Assembly (NCBI GenBank): GCA_014523665.1
Contig: JAATVR010000192.1
Span: 1-7,210, forward strand
Source: Nitrososphaerales archaeon TH526
Lineage (GTDB): Archaea; Thermoproteota; Nitrososphaeria; Nitrososphaerales; Nitrososphaeraceae
DNA: 7,210 nt
Direction of reading: 5' to 3'
Program-made: the position numbers and the translations under genes
Shown here: one piece after another, positions 1 to 5,630 of the stretch
Layout: each line of letters starts with the position of its first letter
Numbering within the stretch: position 1 is the first letter of the stretch
Notes under the pieces: generated by a model
Databases searched by the model: none
What the model was told of the DNA's origin: nothing
What the model saw: the letters and a program-made list of their open reading frames with translations, nothing else

Positions 1-2
1 AC

Positions 3-266
3 CCGCTTAAAGATGAACAAAACCTCTTCAGTACTGCTAGAGTCACACTGTCCAATACAGGTAAGCTTCCTCTCACCAACGTAGTAATAAATTATGGTGG
101 ACAGCGAACAGAGTCAGTAGAATCAATTTCACCAGGACAGAAGTTATTGTTATCACCTCCTGGAAATGTACCACTTGATTTCGTCACAGTTACCACTAAT
201 GAGGGCCTGAACATGACGAAAATGTATAGAACACCCATCAAACTACCGGGAATGATGGGATCGTAG
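3..266 (+). CDS. C-terminal part of a probable secreted or surface beta-sandwich protein (partial)
   Basis: An open frame enters from the left edge and ends at TAG 264-266, giving 87 visible residues; the start lies outside the window. The visible part is rich in Thr, Ser, Val, Asn and Pro. It contains a stretch reading VTLSNTGKLPLTNVVINYGG followed by an 'ESISPGQ' turn, the pattern of Ig-like or CARDB-like beta-sandwich domains in archaeal extracytoplasmic proteins. It ends in a short tail, KLPGMMGS. There is no C-terminal membrane helix or sorting signal in the visible part. A pilin- or archaellin-like protein anchored by an N-terminal helix would fit, but the N-terminus cannot be seen. The gap of almost 350 bases to the riboflavin genes makes a functional link unlikely. 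The reading frame is convincing because of its composition and fold-like pattern; the function is unknown. Confidence 0.6.
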   Translation, partial: PLKDEQNLFSTARVTLSNTGKLPLTNVVINYGGQRTESVESISPGQKLLLSPPGNVPLDFVTVTTNEGLNMTKMYRTPIKLPGMMGS

Positions 267-612
267 TACCTGCCATGATGTAATACCAACTGCACTCCTT
301 GGGCCAATTAGTCACATCTGCATCCAAGGGATTGATCGAAAGGCAATTTCGTGGATTATACTACATGCAATACGCCCTTCAGGGCCGAGACCGGATTAAT
401 ATACGTAAATAAAGTGTAACCTGCAGAATAAGGCTTCTAGATAACTAATTCCTATTCTAATTTTGGTAATAGATAGCCATATCATCTAACAATTTACCCA
501 TTTTAGCAACACGAATTATTTACAAAAAACACAGCTGAGGATATTCTAGCTTTACAAAACTTTGGCGAAACCTAATACACACTTATTTATTCAGTTTGCA
601 ATGTTACTGGAT
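267..612. other. Gene-free region upstream of the riboflavin cluster
   Basis: I see no gene in these 346 bases on either strand, and no tRNA or T-loop-like sequence. It holds a wobble-containing inverted repeat (CCTTGG 297-302 with CCAAGG 324-329), a small GCCC/GGGC hairpin (374-385), an imperfect inverted repeat at 452-472 that shares TTGGTAATA with a repeat before ribB, and the probable promoter of the riboflavin cluster near 583-590. There is no obvious T-rich terminator for the upstream gene. A bacterial FMN riboswitch is not recognisable. Confidence 0.6.
582..591 (+). promoter_or_regulatory. Putative TATA box of the riboflavin cluster
   Basis: The AT-rich element CTTATTTATT is centred about 26 bases before ATG 613, the distance expected for an archaeal TATA box serving a transcript that starts at or next to the start codon. 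No Shine-Dalgarno sequence precedes ATG 613, which fits leaderless initiation. Other AT-rich stretches at 514-524 and 551-559 could also act as TATA boxes, so the assignment is tentative. Confidence 0.45.
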
Positions 613-1239
613 ATGTTTACAGGCATTATTGAAGGGTTAGGCGAGGTGAGATCTATCACCAATTTGAATAAAGAATTAGGACGGTCTGCGGACATGAGGC
701 TAAAATTAAAAATCCCTGAAAGATTACTGAAGGGGGTCAAGTTGGGCGATAGTATGAATCTCAATGGAACCTGTTTGACAGTTATGAACAAAAGAAACCA
801 AATGTTAGAGTTCGAATTGGTTCTAGAGACTACTAAGACGTCACGCATGGGGAAGCTGAAAAAGGGAGACCTAGTTAATATTGAGAGGAGCCTACGGTTA
901 GGTGACAGATTAGGTGGCCACATCGTTCTAGGGCATACAGATGGAATCGGGATTATTGATGTGGTCAAAAGAAAGGACACGGAGACAAGAATGTGGATCA
1001 CGTGCGAAGACCATTCACTCATGCCTTATATTGCCCAGAAAGGTTCCATTGCAATTGATGGAATAAGCCTTACCTTGAACGATGTGGATGGAATAAAGAA
1101 TAGATTTTCTGTGTCGCTCATTCCCTTTACACTAGAAAATACTACGTTAGGTTTGAAACGGCGAGGAGATTTAGTAAATATAGAGATTGATGTGCTGAGC
1201 CGGTACGTGATTAATTACCAAAATATTGGTAATAACTAA
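613..1239 (+). CDS. ribE: Riboflavin synthase, bacterial (alpha-subunit) type
   Basis: Catalyses the last step of riboflavin synthesis, the dismutation of two 6,7-dimethyl-8-ribityllumazines into riboflavin and 5-amino-6-ribitylaminouracil. The 208 residues form the two lumazine-binding beta-barrels of this family. The N-terminal barrel has MFTGIIEG (1-8), LGDSMNLNGTCLTV (44-57, Cys54) and LRLGDRLGGHIVLGHTDG (94-111). The C-terminal barrel has KGSIAIDGISLTL (143-155), FTLENTTLG (172-180) and DVLSRY (193-198). The frame stays open upstream to a TTG at 562, but ATG 613 gives the canonical MFTGII start and has a TATA-like box 26 bases before it. Many methanogens instead use a lumazine-synthase-like riboflavin synthase, so this bacterial-type enzyme in an otherwise archaeal set is notable. 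It is the first gene of the cluster, and its last codons contain a perfect inverted repeat (1214-1233). Confidence 0.93.
   Translation: MFTGIIEGLGEVRSITNLNKELGRSADMRLKLKIPERLLKGVKLGDSMNLNGTCLTVMNKRNQMLEFELVLETTKTSRMGKLKKGDLVNIERSLRLGDRLGGHIVLGHTDGIGIIDVVKRKDTETRMWITCEDHSLMPYIAQKGSIAIDGISLTLNDVDGIKNRFSVSLIPFTLENTTLGLKRRGDLVNIEIDVLSRYVINYQNIGNN
1214..1233. repeat. Perfect 8-bp-arm inverted repeat at the ribE/ribB junction
   Basis: The arms ATTACCAA (1214-1221) and TTGGTAAT (1226-1233) are exact reverse complements around the spacer AATA. The repeat lies in the last codons of riboflavin synthase, just before its stop and the AT-rich gap leading to ribB. It could be an operator for a transcription regulator or an RNA hairpin that tunes expression downstream. 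The half-site TTGGTAATA recurs at 463-471 upstream of the cluster. Confidence 0.5.
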
Positions 1240-1245
1240 AAAATT
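1236..1245 (+). promoter_or_regulatory. Possible internal TATA box for ribB
   Basis: CTAAAAAATT is centred about 27 bases before ATG 1267 and begins directly after the inverted repeat 1214-1233. This would suit a leaderless internal transcript starting at ribB. The better-looking TATATAAA at 1253-1260 is too close to the start codon to drive that transcript. The sequence is AT-rich throughout, so this is weak evidence. Confidence 0.3.
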
Positions 1246-1266
1246 AGTAAGATATATAAAAAATTG

Positions 1267-1968
1267 ATGCCGAGTAGTATTCGATTGTATTCACTCGAAG
1301 ATGCAATAGTTGCATTCTCAGCCGGCAAATTTGTTCTTATCCATGACGACGAGGGAAGAGAGAACGAGGTCGATATGGTTATCGGAGCAGAGTTTGTCAC
1401 TCCTGGGCACGTTGGCATCATGCGCAGACATGCAGGTGGATTGATTTGTACTGCGATCACCCACGATGTTGCATCAAAACTAGGCCTGATGTACATGCAC
1501 GACATCTTGGAAAATATGTCGACAACTGCTCCTATGCTTTCGAAGCTTGTCTTCAGCAAGGAGCCATATGGTGATCGGTCAGCTTTTTCGATCTCCGTGA
1601 ATCACCGCGACACCTATACAGGTGTAACTGATTACGACAGGGCGTTGACAATTACTAAAATTGCCGACGTCTGTAGAAACATTGATTCGGATGGACCGGA
1701 AAGGTTCTCCAATTCCTTCAGGGCTCCAGGTCATGTTCCACTCTTAATTGCATCAAAGGGACTACTTAACGATAGAATAGGTCATACAGAACTGTGTGTG
1801 TATTTGGCTCAAGTCTCAGGACTTATTCATTCAGTCGTCGTGTGCGAGATGCTGGACTTAAATACCCATCGTGCACTTACCTTTGACGGGGCCCTTAAGT
1901 ATGCCAAAGAGAATAACATCCTTATACTTGAAGCTAGCCAACTAACAAATTATGCTAAGGCGGTATAA
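1267..1968 (+). CDS. ribB: 3,4-dihydroxy-2-butanone 4-phosphate synthase
   Basis: Converts ribulose 5-phosphate to 3,4-dihydroxy-2-butanone 4-phosphate plus formate, supplying the four-carbon unit used by lumazine synthase. The 233 residues are the usual length for a stand-alone RibB; there is no fused GTP cyclohydrolase II domain. Family motifs are intact: the acidic loop DDEGRENEVD (27-36), AEFVTP (41-46), GGLIC (57-61), NHRDTYTGVTDYDRALT (112-128), the phosphate/metal region APGHVPLL (153-160), and IGHTE (171-175) with the metal-binding His173 and the catalytic-region Glu175. The acidic loop has Val at 35 where bacterial enzymes usually have Gly. ATG 1267 is preferred over TTG 1264, which would add a single residue. 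The gene starts 27 bases after riboflavin synthase, with no Shine-Dalgarno sequence. Confidence 0.94.
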   Translation: MPSSIRLYSLEDAIVAFSAGKFVLIHDDEGRENEVDMVIGAEFVTPGHVGIMRRHAGGLICTAITHDVASKLGLMYMHDILENMSTTAPMLSKLVFSKEPYGDRSAFSISVNHRDTYTGVTDYDRALTITKIADVCRNIDSDGPERFSNSFRAPGHVPLLIASKGLLNDRIGHTELCVYLAQVSGLIHSVVVCEMLDLNTHRALTFDGALKYAKENNILILEASQLTNYAKAV

Positions 1969-1977
1969 CAAATTTCT

Positions 1978-2445
1978 TTGGACAAGATCAGGATAGCCAT
2001 TGTTGTATCTGAATTCAATAAAGAAATCACTTATAAAATGCTTGATCTTGCAAAAGAAAACACATACAAACAGAACGATGTCACATTGAGTTACGTGTGC
2101 TATGTCACCGGTTGTTACGACATGCCCCTGATCATTAACGAGTTATTAAAACGCAGGGATGTTGATGTAGTAATCACACTCGGAGCAATTATCAAAGGAG
2201 AAACAAAGCACGATGAGCTAATTGCCAATAGCGTAGCCAAGAGCTTCATCGACCTTTCCTTAAAGTATTGTAAGCCAGTTATACTTGGCATCAGCGGGCC
2301 AGATATCACTCTCCAACAAGCAAGAGATCGAGTTGAAATTATTTCCTCAAGGACAGTATTTGCAGCAGTTAGCATGGCACGACGCCTAAAAAAATTAAAA
2401 ATGCAAAGATCTGGTTTGAGTAGGTCAACAAAAGTGATAGTGTAG
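1978..2445 (+). CDS. ribH: 6,7-dimethyl-8-ribityllumazine synthase
   Basis: Condenses 5-amino-6-ribitylaminouracil with 3,4-dihydroxy-2-butanone 4-phosphate to give lumazine, the substrate of riboflavin synthase. The 155-residue length matches the family, whose members assemble into pentamers or 60-mers. Visible motifs are the first strand and substrate loop IAIVVSEFNKEIT (6-18, Phe13), GCYDMPL (45-51), the conserved GAIIKGETKHDE (69-80) with the general-acid/base His78, and the helix QQARDRV (113-119) with a phosphate-binding Arg in the expected place. The start is TTG 1978: the first beta-strand begins at once and the next in-frame ATG, at residue 21, would delete it. It follows ribB after 9 bases. 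The C-terminal tail (140-155) is basic and family-atypical, and may be disordered. Confidence 0.92.
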   Translation: MDKIRIAIVVSEFNKEITYKMLDLAKENTYKQNDVTLSYVCYVTGCYDMPLIINELLKRRDVDVVITLGAIIKGETKHDELIANSVAKSFIDLSLKYCKPVILGISGPDITLQQARDRVEIISSRTVFAAVSMARRLKKLKMQRSGLSRSTKVIV

Positions 2446-2451
2446 TTAGGT

Positions 2452-3207
2452 ATGCATTTAACTATAATCAAGATAGACAGGTATGGTCCATGGACTCTAA
2501 CCCTCGGCAGCGATCGAGAATCAGTACTCCAAATGCTTCAAGCGAGGATCTATTTCGATATTCAGCGATTATTTTCTGAAAAACATTGCATTGTTTACCC
2601 TAACAGATTTGATGAATACTTTGCTATCACCAATGGATTGTTAATTTCAGAATTGGAAAATATACAAAGAGAGCTTGCCAAATTATATCCGCAGTTGGGC
2701 TTTTCGATGGCCGTAGGGTCTGGTGACACCCCTTCTCAGGCAGACAGAGACGCATTTGAAGCTCGAAAAAATGGGGTTCAAATCGCTTCAAGTGGAATCT
2801 ATGGACATGACTTGGATGGAAACCAACTAGGGAATCATAAGACCGATATACGAATTCTGCATATCGATGTTAGTGGACTCAGTAAGCTGAATTTGAAAAT
2901 GTCACCATATCAAGTGACATCCATGATTTTCGGTATATATTCGCGATTAGTCGATAAATTTATGGAGAAGGATTGCCTTACTTTTTATCTTGGAGGGGAT
3001 AATTTTATGGTTGTCGCAAGCAATATACTCAAGGAGGAAGTAGAAAATATACTCCTTGGAATTACAGAAGATACGCGTATTCCTCTTAATTGTGGAATAG
3101 GAAAAGGAAAAACAGGCAGAGAAGCTGCCATGATTGCGACAAAGGCTCTTGACAAGATTAGAGAATTACGAGATAATGGAAGTCACGTTTCAATTTATGA
3201 AATCTAA
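2452..3207 (+). CDS. arfA: GTP cyclohydrolase III (GTP cyclohydrolase IIa)
   Basis: Archaeal first enzyme of riboflavin (and, in some archaea, F420) synthesis. It hydrolyses GTP to 2-amino-5-formylamino-6-ribosylaminopyrimidinone 5'-phosphate, keeping the formyl group. The 251 residues show the tandem ferredoxin-like architecture of the MJ0145 family, related to GGDEF and nucleotidyl-cyclase folds. The N-terminal half has IDRYGPWT (8-15), RFDEYFAITNG (52-62) and AVGSGDTPSQA (87-97). The C-terminal half has LHIDVSGLS (136-144), the GGDEF-like hairpin FYLGGDNFMVV (178-188) with metal-binding Asp183, and NCGIGKGKTGREA (213-225). It starts 6 bases after ribH and its stop shares a base with the next ATG (TAATG, 3205-3209), implying translational coupling with the amidohydrolase. 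No bacterial RibA is present here, so this gene defines the archaeal route. Confidence 0.94.
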   Translation: MHLTIIKIDRYGPWTLTLGSDRESVLQMLQARIYFDIQRLFSEKHCIVYPNRFDEYFAITNGLLISELENIQRELAKLYPQLGFSMAVGSGDTPSQADRDAFEARKNGVQIASSGIYGHDLDGNQLGNHKTDIRILHIDVSGLSKLNLKMSPYQVTSMIFGIYSRLVDKFMEKDCLTFYLGGDNFMVVASNILKEEVENILLGITEDTRIPLNCGIGKGKTGREAAMIATKALDKIRELRDNGSHVSIYEI

Positions 3208-4478
3208 TGCCTGTCCTGATAAAGAACGCAAGTCTTCTGAAAGGACCAGATCTACTATTTGTTGAAAGGGGAGTCATACAGATCTCTGACAATGGTATCA
3301 TTACTGGGGTTGGAACTGATCGGGAATTTAGCCCCATGGAAAGGGAATCATCCATCTTTGATGCGGAAGGTCTTCTGCTACTTCCTGGGCTCATAAATGC
3401 ACACACGCATGTCGGGGATTCTATTGCAAAGGACTTTACCTCGGATCCCGATTTGTCGTCGACTGTTGATCCGATTGTCGGGATAAAACGCAAGATCCTT
3501 TCCAGAACAGATCCCAACCTCCTAGAGGCATTCATGAGAAATACCGCGATCTCGATGTTAAAAGGTGGAATTGTGGCCTTTGCAGATTTCCGTGAGGGAG
3601 GTCTGGATGGCGTAAAACTATTAAGGAAAGCTGTCTCCGGTTTAAAAATTAAACCGTTAGTCTTGGGTAGAATAGAGAAATACTTTGAGCCGTCCTATCC
3701 CCATTCAGCCTCAGGCCTTGACACCAAGGGATCACCAATAGATTCTGCTGTCTTAGCACAGGAAGTATTCGATGTGCTTGATGTTTCTGACGGACTTGGA
3801 ATAAGTGGAACAAATGAGAACACCGATCAGTCGCTAATCGAGTATTCAAAGGCGGTCAGAAACTACGGTAACACAAGTACCCTGAAGACCAAGAGATTAC
3901 TTGCGATCCATGCTGCCGAGTCAGAAGAAACTACCGCTCTGTCCATCAGGAAGTCTGGGTTGACAGAAGTTGAAAGGGCAATCAAGTTCCTCCAGCCAGA
4001 TTTCGTAGTACATATGACGCAAGCAACTGATAAGGACATTACTGCCATAGCAATAAATAAAATTGGTGTAGTTATTTGTCCGAGATCTAACGGATTAATA
4101 GGTTGTGGTGTCCCTCGAATCGCTGATATGATGAACAACGGTTGTGTAGTAGGATTGGGAACTGATAACGTTATGCTTAATTCCCCAGATATCTTCAAGG
4201 AAATGGACTACATTTGGAAGGTTTCAAGGGCTAAAGGTACACAACAGATAAGTGCACGAGATATATTGAAAATGGCTACCGTTAATGGAGCCGAAATTCT
4301 TCACCTGAATTCTGGTTGCATCCAGCCTGGTCGATCCGCTGACATGATGTTTATTGATAAGAGACATCTGGACCTATATCCTATCCACGATCCATATTCA
4401 GCTATAGTGCAAAGAGTTGGCCAAAGTTCAATCATGGGTGTCATGATAAACGGAGAATTTGTGACAGCTAATTTGTGA
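3207..4478 (+). CDS. COG0402-type amidohydrolase; candidate riboflavin-pathway pyrimidine deaminase
   Basis: A 423-residue metal-dependent hydrolase of the amidohydrolase superfamily, in the branch with guanine, cytosine and S-adenosylhomocysteine deaminases. The N-terminal composite beta domain (1-60) leads into GLINAHTH (61-68, metal ligands His66 and His68). Further ligands and catalytic residues are visible at HAAE (235-238, His235 and Glu238), VVHMT (267-271, His269), CPRSN (291-295) and GLGTDN (316-321, Asp320). The C-terminal part, with GRSADMMFID (375-384), closes the beta domain. This is the mononuclear deaminase pattern with HxxE and no sign of the carboxylated Lys of binuclear members. 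It overlaps arfA by one base and precedes arfC by 21 bases, so a pathway role is likely. I infer removal of the 2-amino group of the reduced pyrimidine; replacing the ArfB deformylase is the main alternative. The family call is firm; the substrate is inferred. Confidence 0.85.
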   Translation: MPVLIKNASLLKGPDLLFVERGVIQISDNGIITGVGTDREFSPMERESSIFDAEGLLLLPGLINAHTHVGDSIAKDFTSDPDLSSTVDPIVGIKRKILSRTDPNLLEAFMRNTAISMLKGGIVAFADFREGGLDGVKLLRKAVSGLKIKPLVLGRIEKYFEPSYPHSASGLDTKGSPIDSAVLAQEVFDVLDVSDGLGISGTNENTDQSLIEYSKAVRNYGNTSTLKTKRLLAIHAAESEETTALSIRKSGLTEVERAIKFLQPDFVVHMTQATDKDITAIAINKIGVVICPRSNGLIGCGVPRIADMMNNGCVVGLGTDNVMLNSPDIFKEMDYIWKVSRAKGTQQISARDILKMATVNGAEILHLNSGCIQPGRSADMMFIDKRHLDLYPIHDPYSAIVQRVGQSSIMGVMINGEFVTANL

Positions 4479-4481
4479 AAG

Positions 4482-4488
4482 AGGAGGT
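4482..4488 (+). promoter_or_regulatory. Strong Shine-Dalgarno sequence for arfC
   Basis: AGGAGGT is a full match to the anti-Shine-Dalgarno end of 16S rRNA, located 11 bases before TTG 4500. It supports the TTG start; an in-frame TAA at 4497-4499 excludes any earlier start. No other gene in the cluster has a comparably clear site. Confidence 0.7.
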
Positions 4489-4499
4489 AGTCAGAGTAA

Positions 4500-5147
4500 T
4501 TGAGGATTGTTATTAATGCTGCAATGACGGCTGACGGTAAAATAGCCACGAAAAACGGAAGTTCAGCTATATCATCAAATGTTGATTTGTTGAGAGTTCA
4601 TCAGTTGAGGAATTCTGTAGACGCAATAATGGTTGGTATTTCTACTGTACTTGCAGATGATCCCCAGCTGACAGTTAGGTTTGGCAGGGCCGGTTCAAAG
4701 TCTCCTACCAGGATCGTTGTTGATAGCACCGGGAGAATTCCTTCAAATTCTAAGCTCCTGAAAAAAGCTAATGAATTAGACACCATAGTGGCTACCTCCA
4801 AAAGGATTTCTTTTGATAATACCCGTCGAATAGAGAGTACTGGCGCGAAGGTTCTAGTTGCAGGACGAAACAAGGTCGAGCTTAGAATAATTTTCAGAAT
4901 GTTGGAAAAAATGGGCTATAAGAGGATCTTGGTCGAGGGAGGAGGAGAGCTAAATTGGTCCGTGCTAAAACTTGGTATTGTTGACGAATTAATAGTCACC
5001 ATAGCGCCGCGGATTGTTGGCGGGAGATCTTCAATCACCTTAGTAGAGGGTGAAGGTTGTGATCGGATTTCTGAAGGCATATCGTTAAAGCTCAAAGATG
5101 TAAGAAAGCATGCTAACGGGGAAATAACCCTGTTCTATGAACTTTAA
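4500..5147 (+). CDS. arfC: 2,5-diamino-6-ribosylamino-pyrimidinone 5'-phosphate reductase
   Basis: Reduces the ribosyl side chain of the diaminopyrimidine phosphate to ribityl, probably with NADPH, before deamination, as in archaea and fungi. The 215 residues form a single RibD C-terminal-type (dihydrofolate-reductase-like) domain with no N-terminal deaminase domain, as in MJ0671 and yeast Rib7. Motifs are INAAMTADGKIATK (5-18), VDAIMVGISTVLADDP (40-55) with the substrate-binding DDP, RIVVDSTGRIP (71-81), the dinucleotide-binding LVEGGGELN (144-152) and VDELIVTIAPRIVGG (161-175). The start is TTG, immediately after an in-frame stop and downstream of a strong Shine-Dalgarno site. Because this protein lacks the deaminase half of bacterial RibD, deamination must come from another protein, most simply the amidohydrolase encoded just before it. 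It is the last gene of the cluster. Confidence 0.93.
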   Translation: MRIVINAAMTADGKIATKNGSSAISSNVDLLRVHQLRNSVDAIMVGISTVLADDPQLTVRFGRAGSKSPTRIVVDSTGRIPSNSKLLKKANELDTIVATSKRISFDNTRRIESTGAKVLVAGRNKVELRIIFRMLEKMGYKRILVEGGGELNWSVLKLGIVDELIVTIAPRIVGGRSSITLVEGEGCDRISEGISLKLKDVRKHANGEITLFYEL

Positions 5148-5157
5148 ACCTTGATCA

Positions 5158-5162
5158 TTTTT
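5158..5162 (+). terminator. T-tract just after the riboflavin cluster
   Basis: A run of five T followed by pyrimidine-rich TTCCCCTCT lies 10 bases after the arfC stop. Archaeal RNA polymerase can terminate at short T tracts. On its own the signal is weak; the hairpin at 5192-5212 may be the main or backup terminator. Confidence 0.35.
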
Positions 5163-5191
5163 CCCCTCTAGTATGCGAATCTATGATGTTC

Positions 5192-5219
5192 CAAACATTA
5201 TTGACATGTTTGTTTTATT
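5192..5219 (+). terminator. Hairpin plus T-rich terminator of the riboflavin cluster
   Basis: CAAACAT (5192-5198) pairs perfectly with ATGTTTG (5206-5212) around a 7-base loop and is followed by TTTTATT. A 7-bp stem ahead of a T-rich tract, about 45 bases after arfC and ahead of an independent promoter, suits transcription termination. Confidence 0.5.
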
Positions 5220-5262
5220 CTGGTAGGAAATCTGTCACGCCCAAAAAAGTCACTATTGGTTG

Positions 5263-5277
5263 ATAAAATTAAAATTA
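5263..5277 (+). promoter_or_regulatory. Putative TATA box of the Cys/His mini-protein gene
   Basis: The AT-rich stretch ATAAAATTAAAATTA is centred about 27 to 29 bases before ATG 5299, consistent with a leaderless archaeal promoter. It follows the terminator hairpin, so the small gene probably has its own transcript. Confidence 0.45.
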
Positions 5278-5298
5278 GTCAACACAGTCAAATGTACG

Positions 5299-5472
5299 AT
5301 GAATAGAAAGGAATTATCTAGTAATTGTAAAAGTGGAAATCATATTGATTGCGAGGAATGCGTGTGCAAGTGTCATATCCCTGGTACTATGGAATACATG
5401 TCACGCAATATAGCTCGTTTAGAAAAAGAGCGTCCAGGGTTGGGCGAATCACTTCCAGCCTTCACTCAATAG
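5299..5472 (+). CDS. 57-residue Cys/His-rich mini-protein, probably metal-binding
   Basis: The protein is short, with a dense cluster of potential metal ligands near its start: Cys10, His15, Cys18, Cys21, Cys23, Cys25 and His26, within NCKSGNHIDCEECVCKCH. Five Cys and two His in 17 residues suggest a zinc-binding knuckle or ribbon, or a protein interaction module. The rest (27-57) is polar, with a charged stretch (IARLEKERPG) likely to form a helix, and has no membrane segment. ATG 5299 is chosen because a TATA-like box lies about 27 bases upstream; the frame is open back to TTG 5260, which would add 13 residues including one more Cys. I do not recognise a named family. It lies alone between the riboflavin cluster and a convergent methyltransferase gene. 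The ligand spacing makes a real gene likely; its role is unknown. Confidence 0.65.
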   Translation: MNRKELSSNCKSGNHIDCEECVCKCHIPGTMEYMSRNIARLEKERPGLGESLPAFTQ

Positions 5473-5489
5473 AAATACATAACTCAATT

Positions 5490-5581
5490 CCAATTGAAGT
5501 GGGATAAGGCTTAGCCTTTGGACAATTGGATAGTGCTCCTATCCCTTTCCCGAGACAAGAAGTTAAGTGCGCCTACTATCT
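5490..5581 (+). other. Structured RNA or bidirectional terminator candidate
   Basis: CCAATTG (5490-5496) pairs with CAATTGG (5523-5529), enclosing the perfect hairpin AAGGC/GCCTT (5506-5518). Directly after, GGATAG (5528-5533) can pair with CTATCC (5539-5544), or, as an alternative, GATAGT (5529-5534) with ACTATC (5575-5580). Between these lies CCCGAGACAAGAAGTTAAG, which resembles loop C of 5S rRNA. The mutually exclusive pairings could reflect a folded RNA or just a 3'-end structure. No terminal helix of a true 5S rRNA is present. Confidence 0.3.
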
Positions 5582-5630
5582 ACCCCGTCCACCGAATTTA
5601 CTCAACTATTTCATGCATTTTTCCTAAAAG

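Noticed and set aside
92..307. A minus-strand open frame of 71 codons
   Set aside because: It mostly overlaps the plus-strand frame 3-266, which has a coherent secreted-protein composition. The minus frame has no recognisable motif or promoter.
562..612. N-terminal extension of riboflavin synthase from TTG 562
   Set aside because: The extra 17 residues precede the canonical MFTGII start of the family, and the TATA-like box at 582-591 lies inside the extension at the right distance for ATG 613.
267..612. A bacterial-type FMN riboswitch upstream of the riboflavin cluster
   Set aside because: None of the conserved RFN sequence blocks or its multi-stem layout is present; control by a DNA-binding regulator is more plausible in archaea.
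1253..1260. TATATAAA as the promoter of ribB
   Set aside because: It ends only 6 bases before ATG 1267, so transcription would start inside the gene. It could at most serve a non-coding or internal transcript.
2773..2785. A tRNA T-arm-like GGGGTTCAAATCG
   Set aside because: It lies inside the GTP cyclohydrolase III gene in frame, the stem around the loop does not pair, and no acceptor, D or anticodon arms are nearby.
5549..5567. A 5S rRNA gene, suggested by CCCGAGACAAGAAGTTAAG
   Set aside because: The loop C region matches well, but the helix III partner is missing, spacing to a helix II candidate differs from archaeal 5S by several bases on both sides, and no terminal helix I or helix IV/V region is recognisable. 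It is kept only as part of a structured-region finding.
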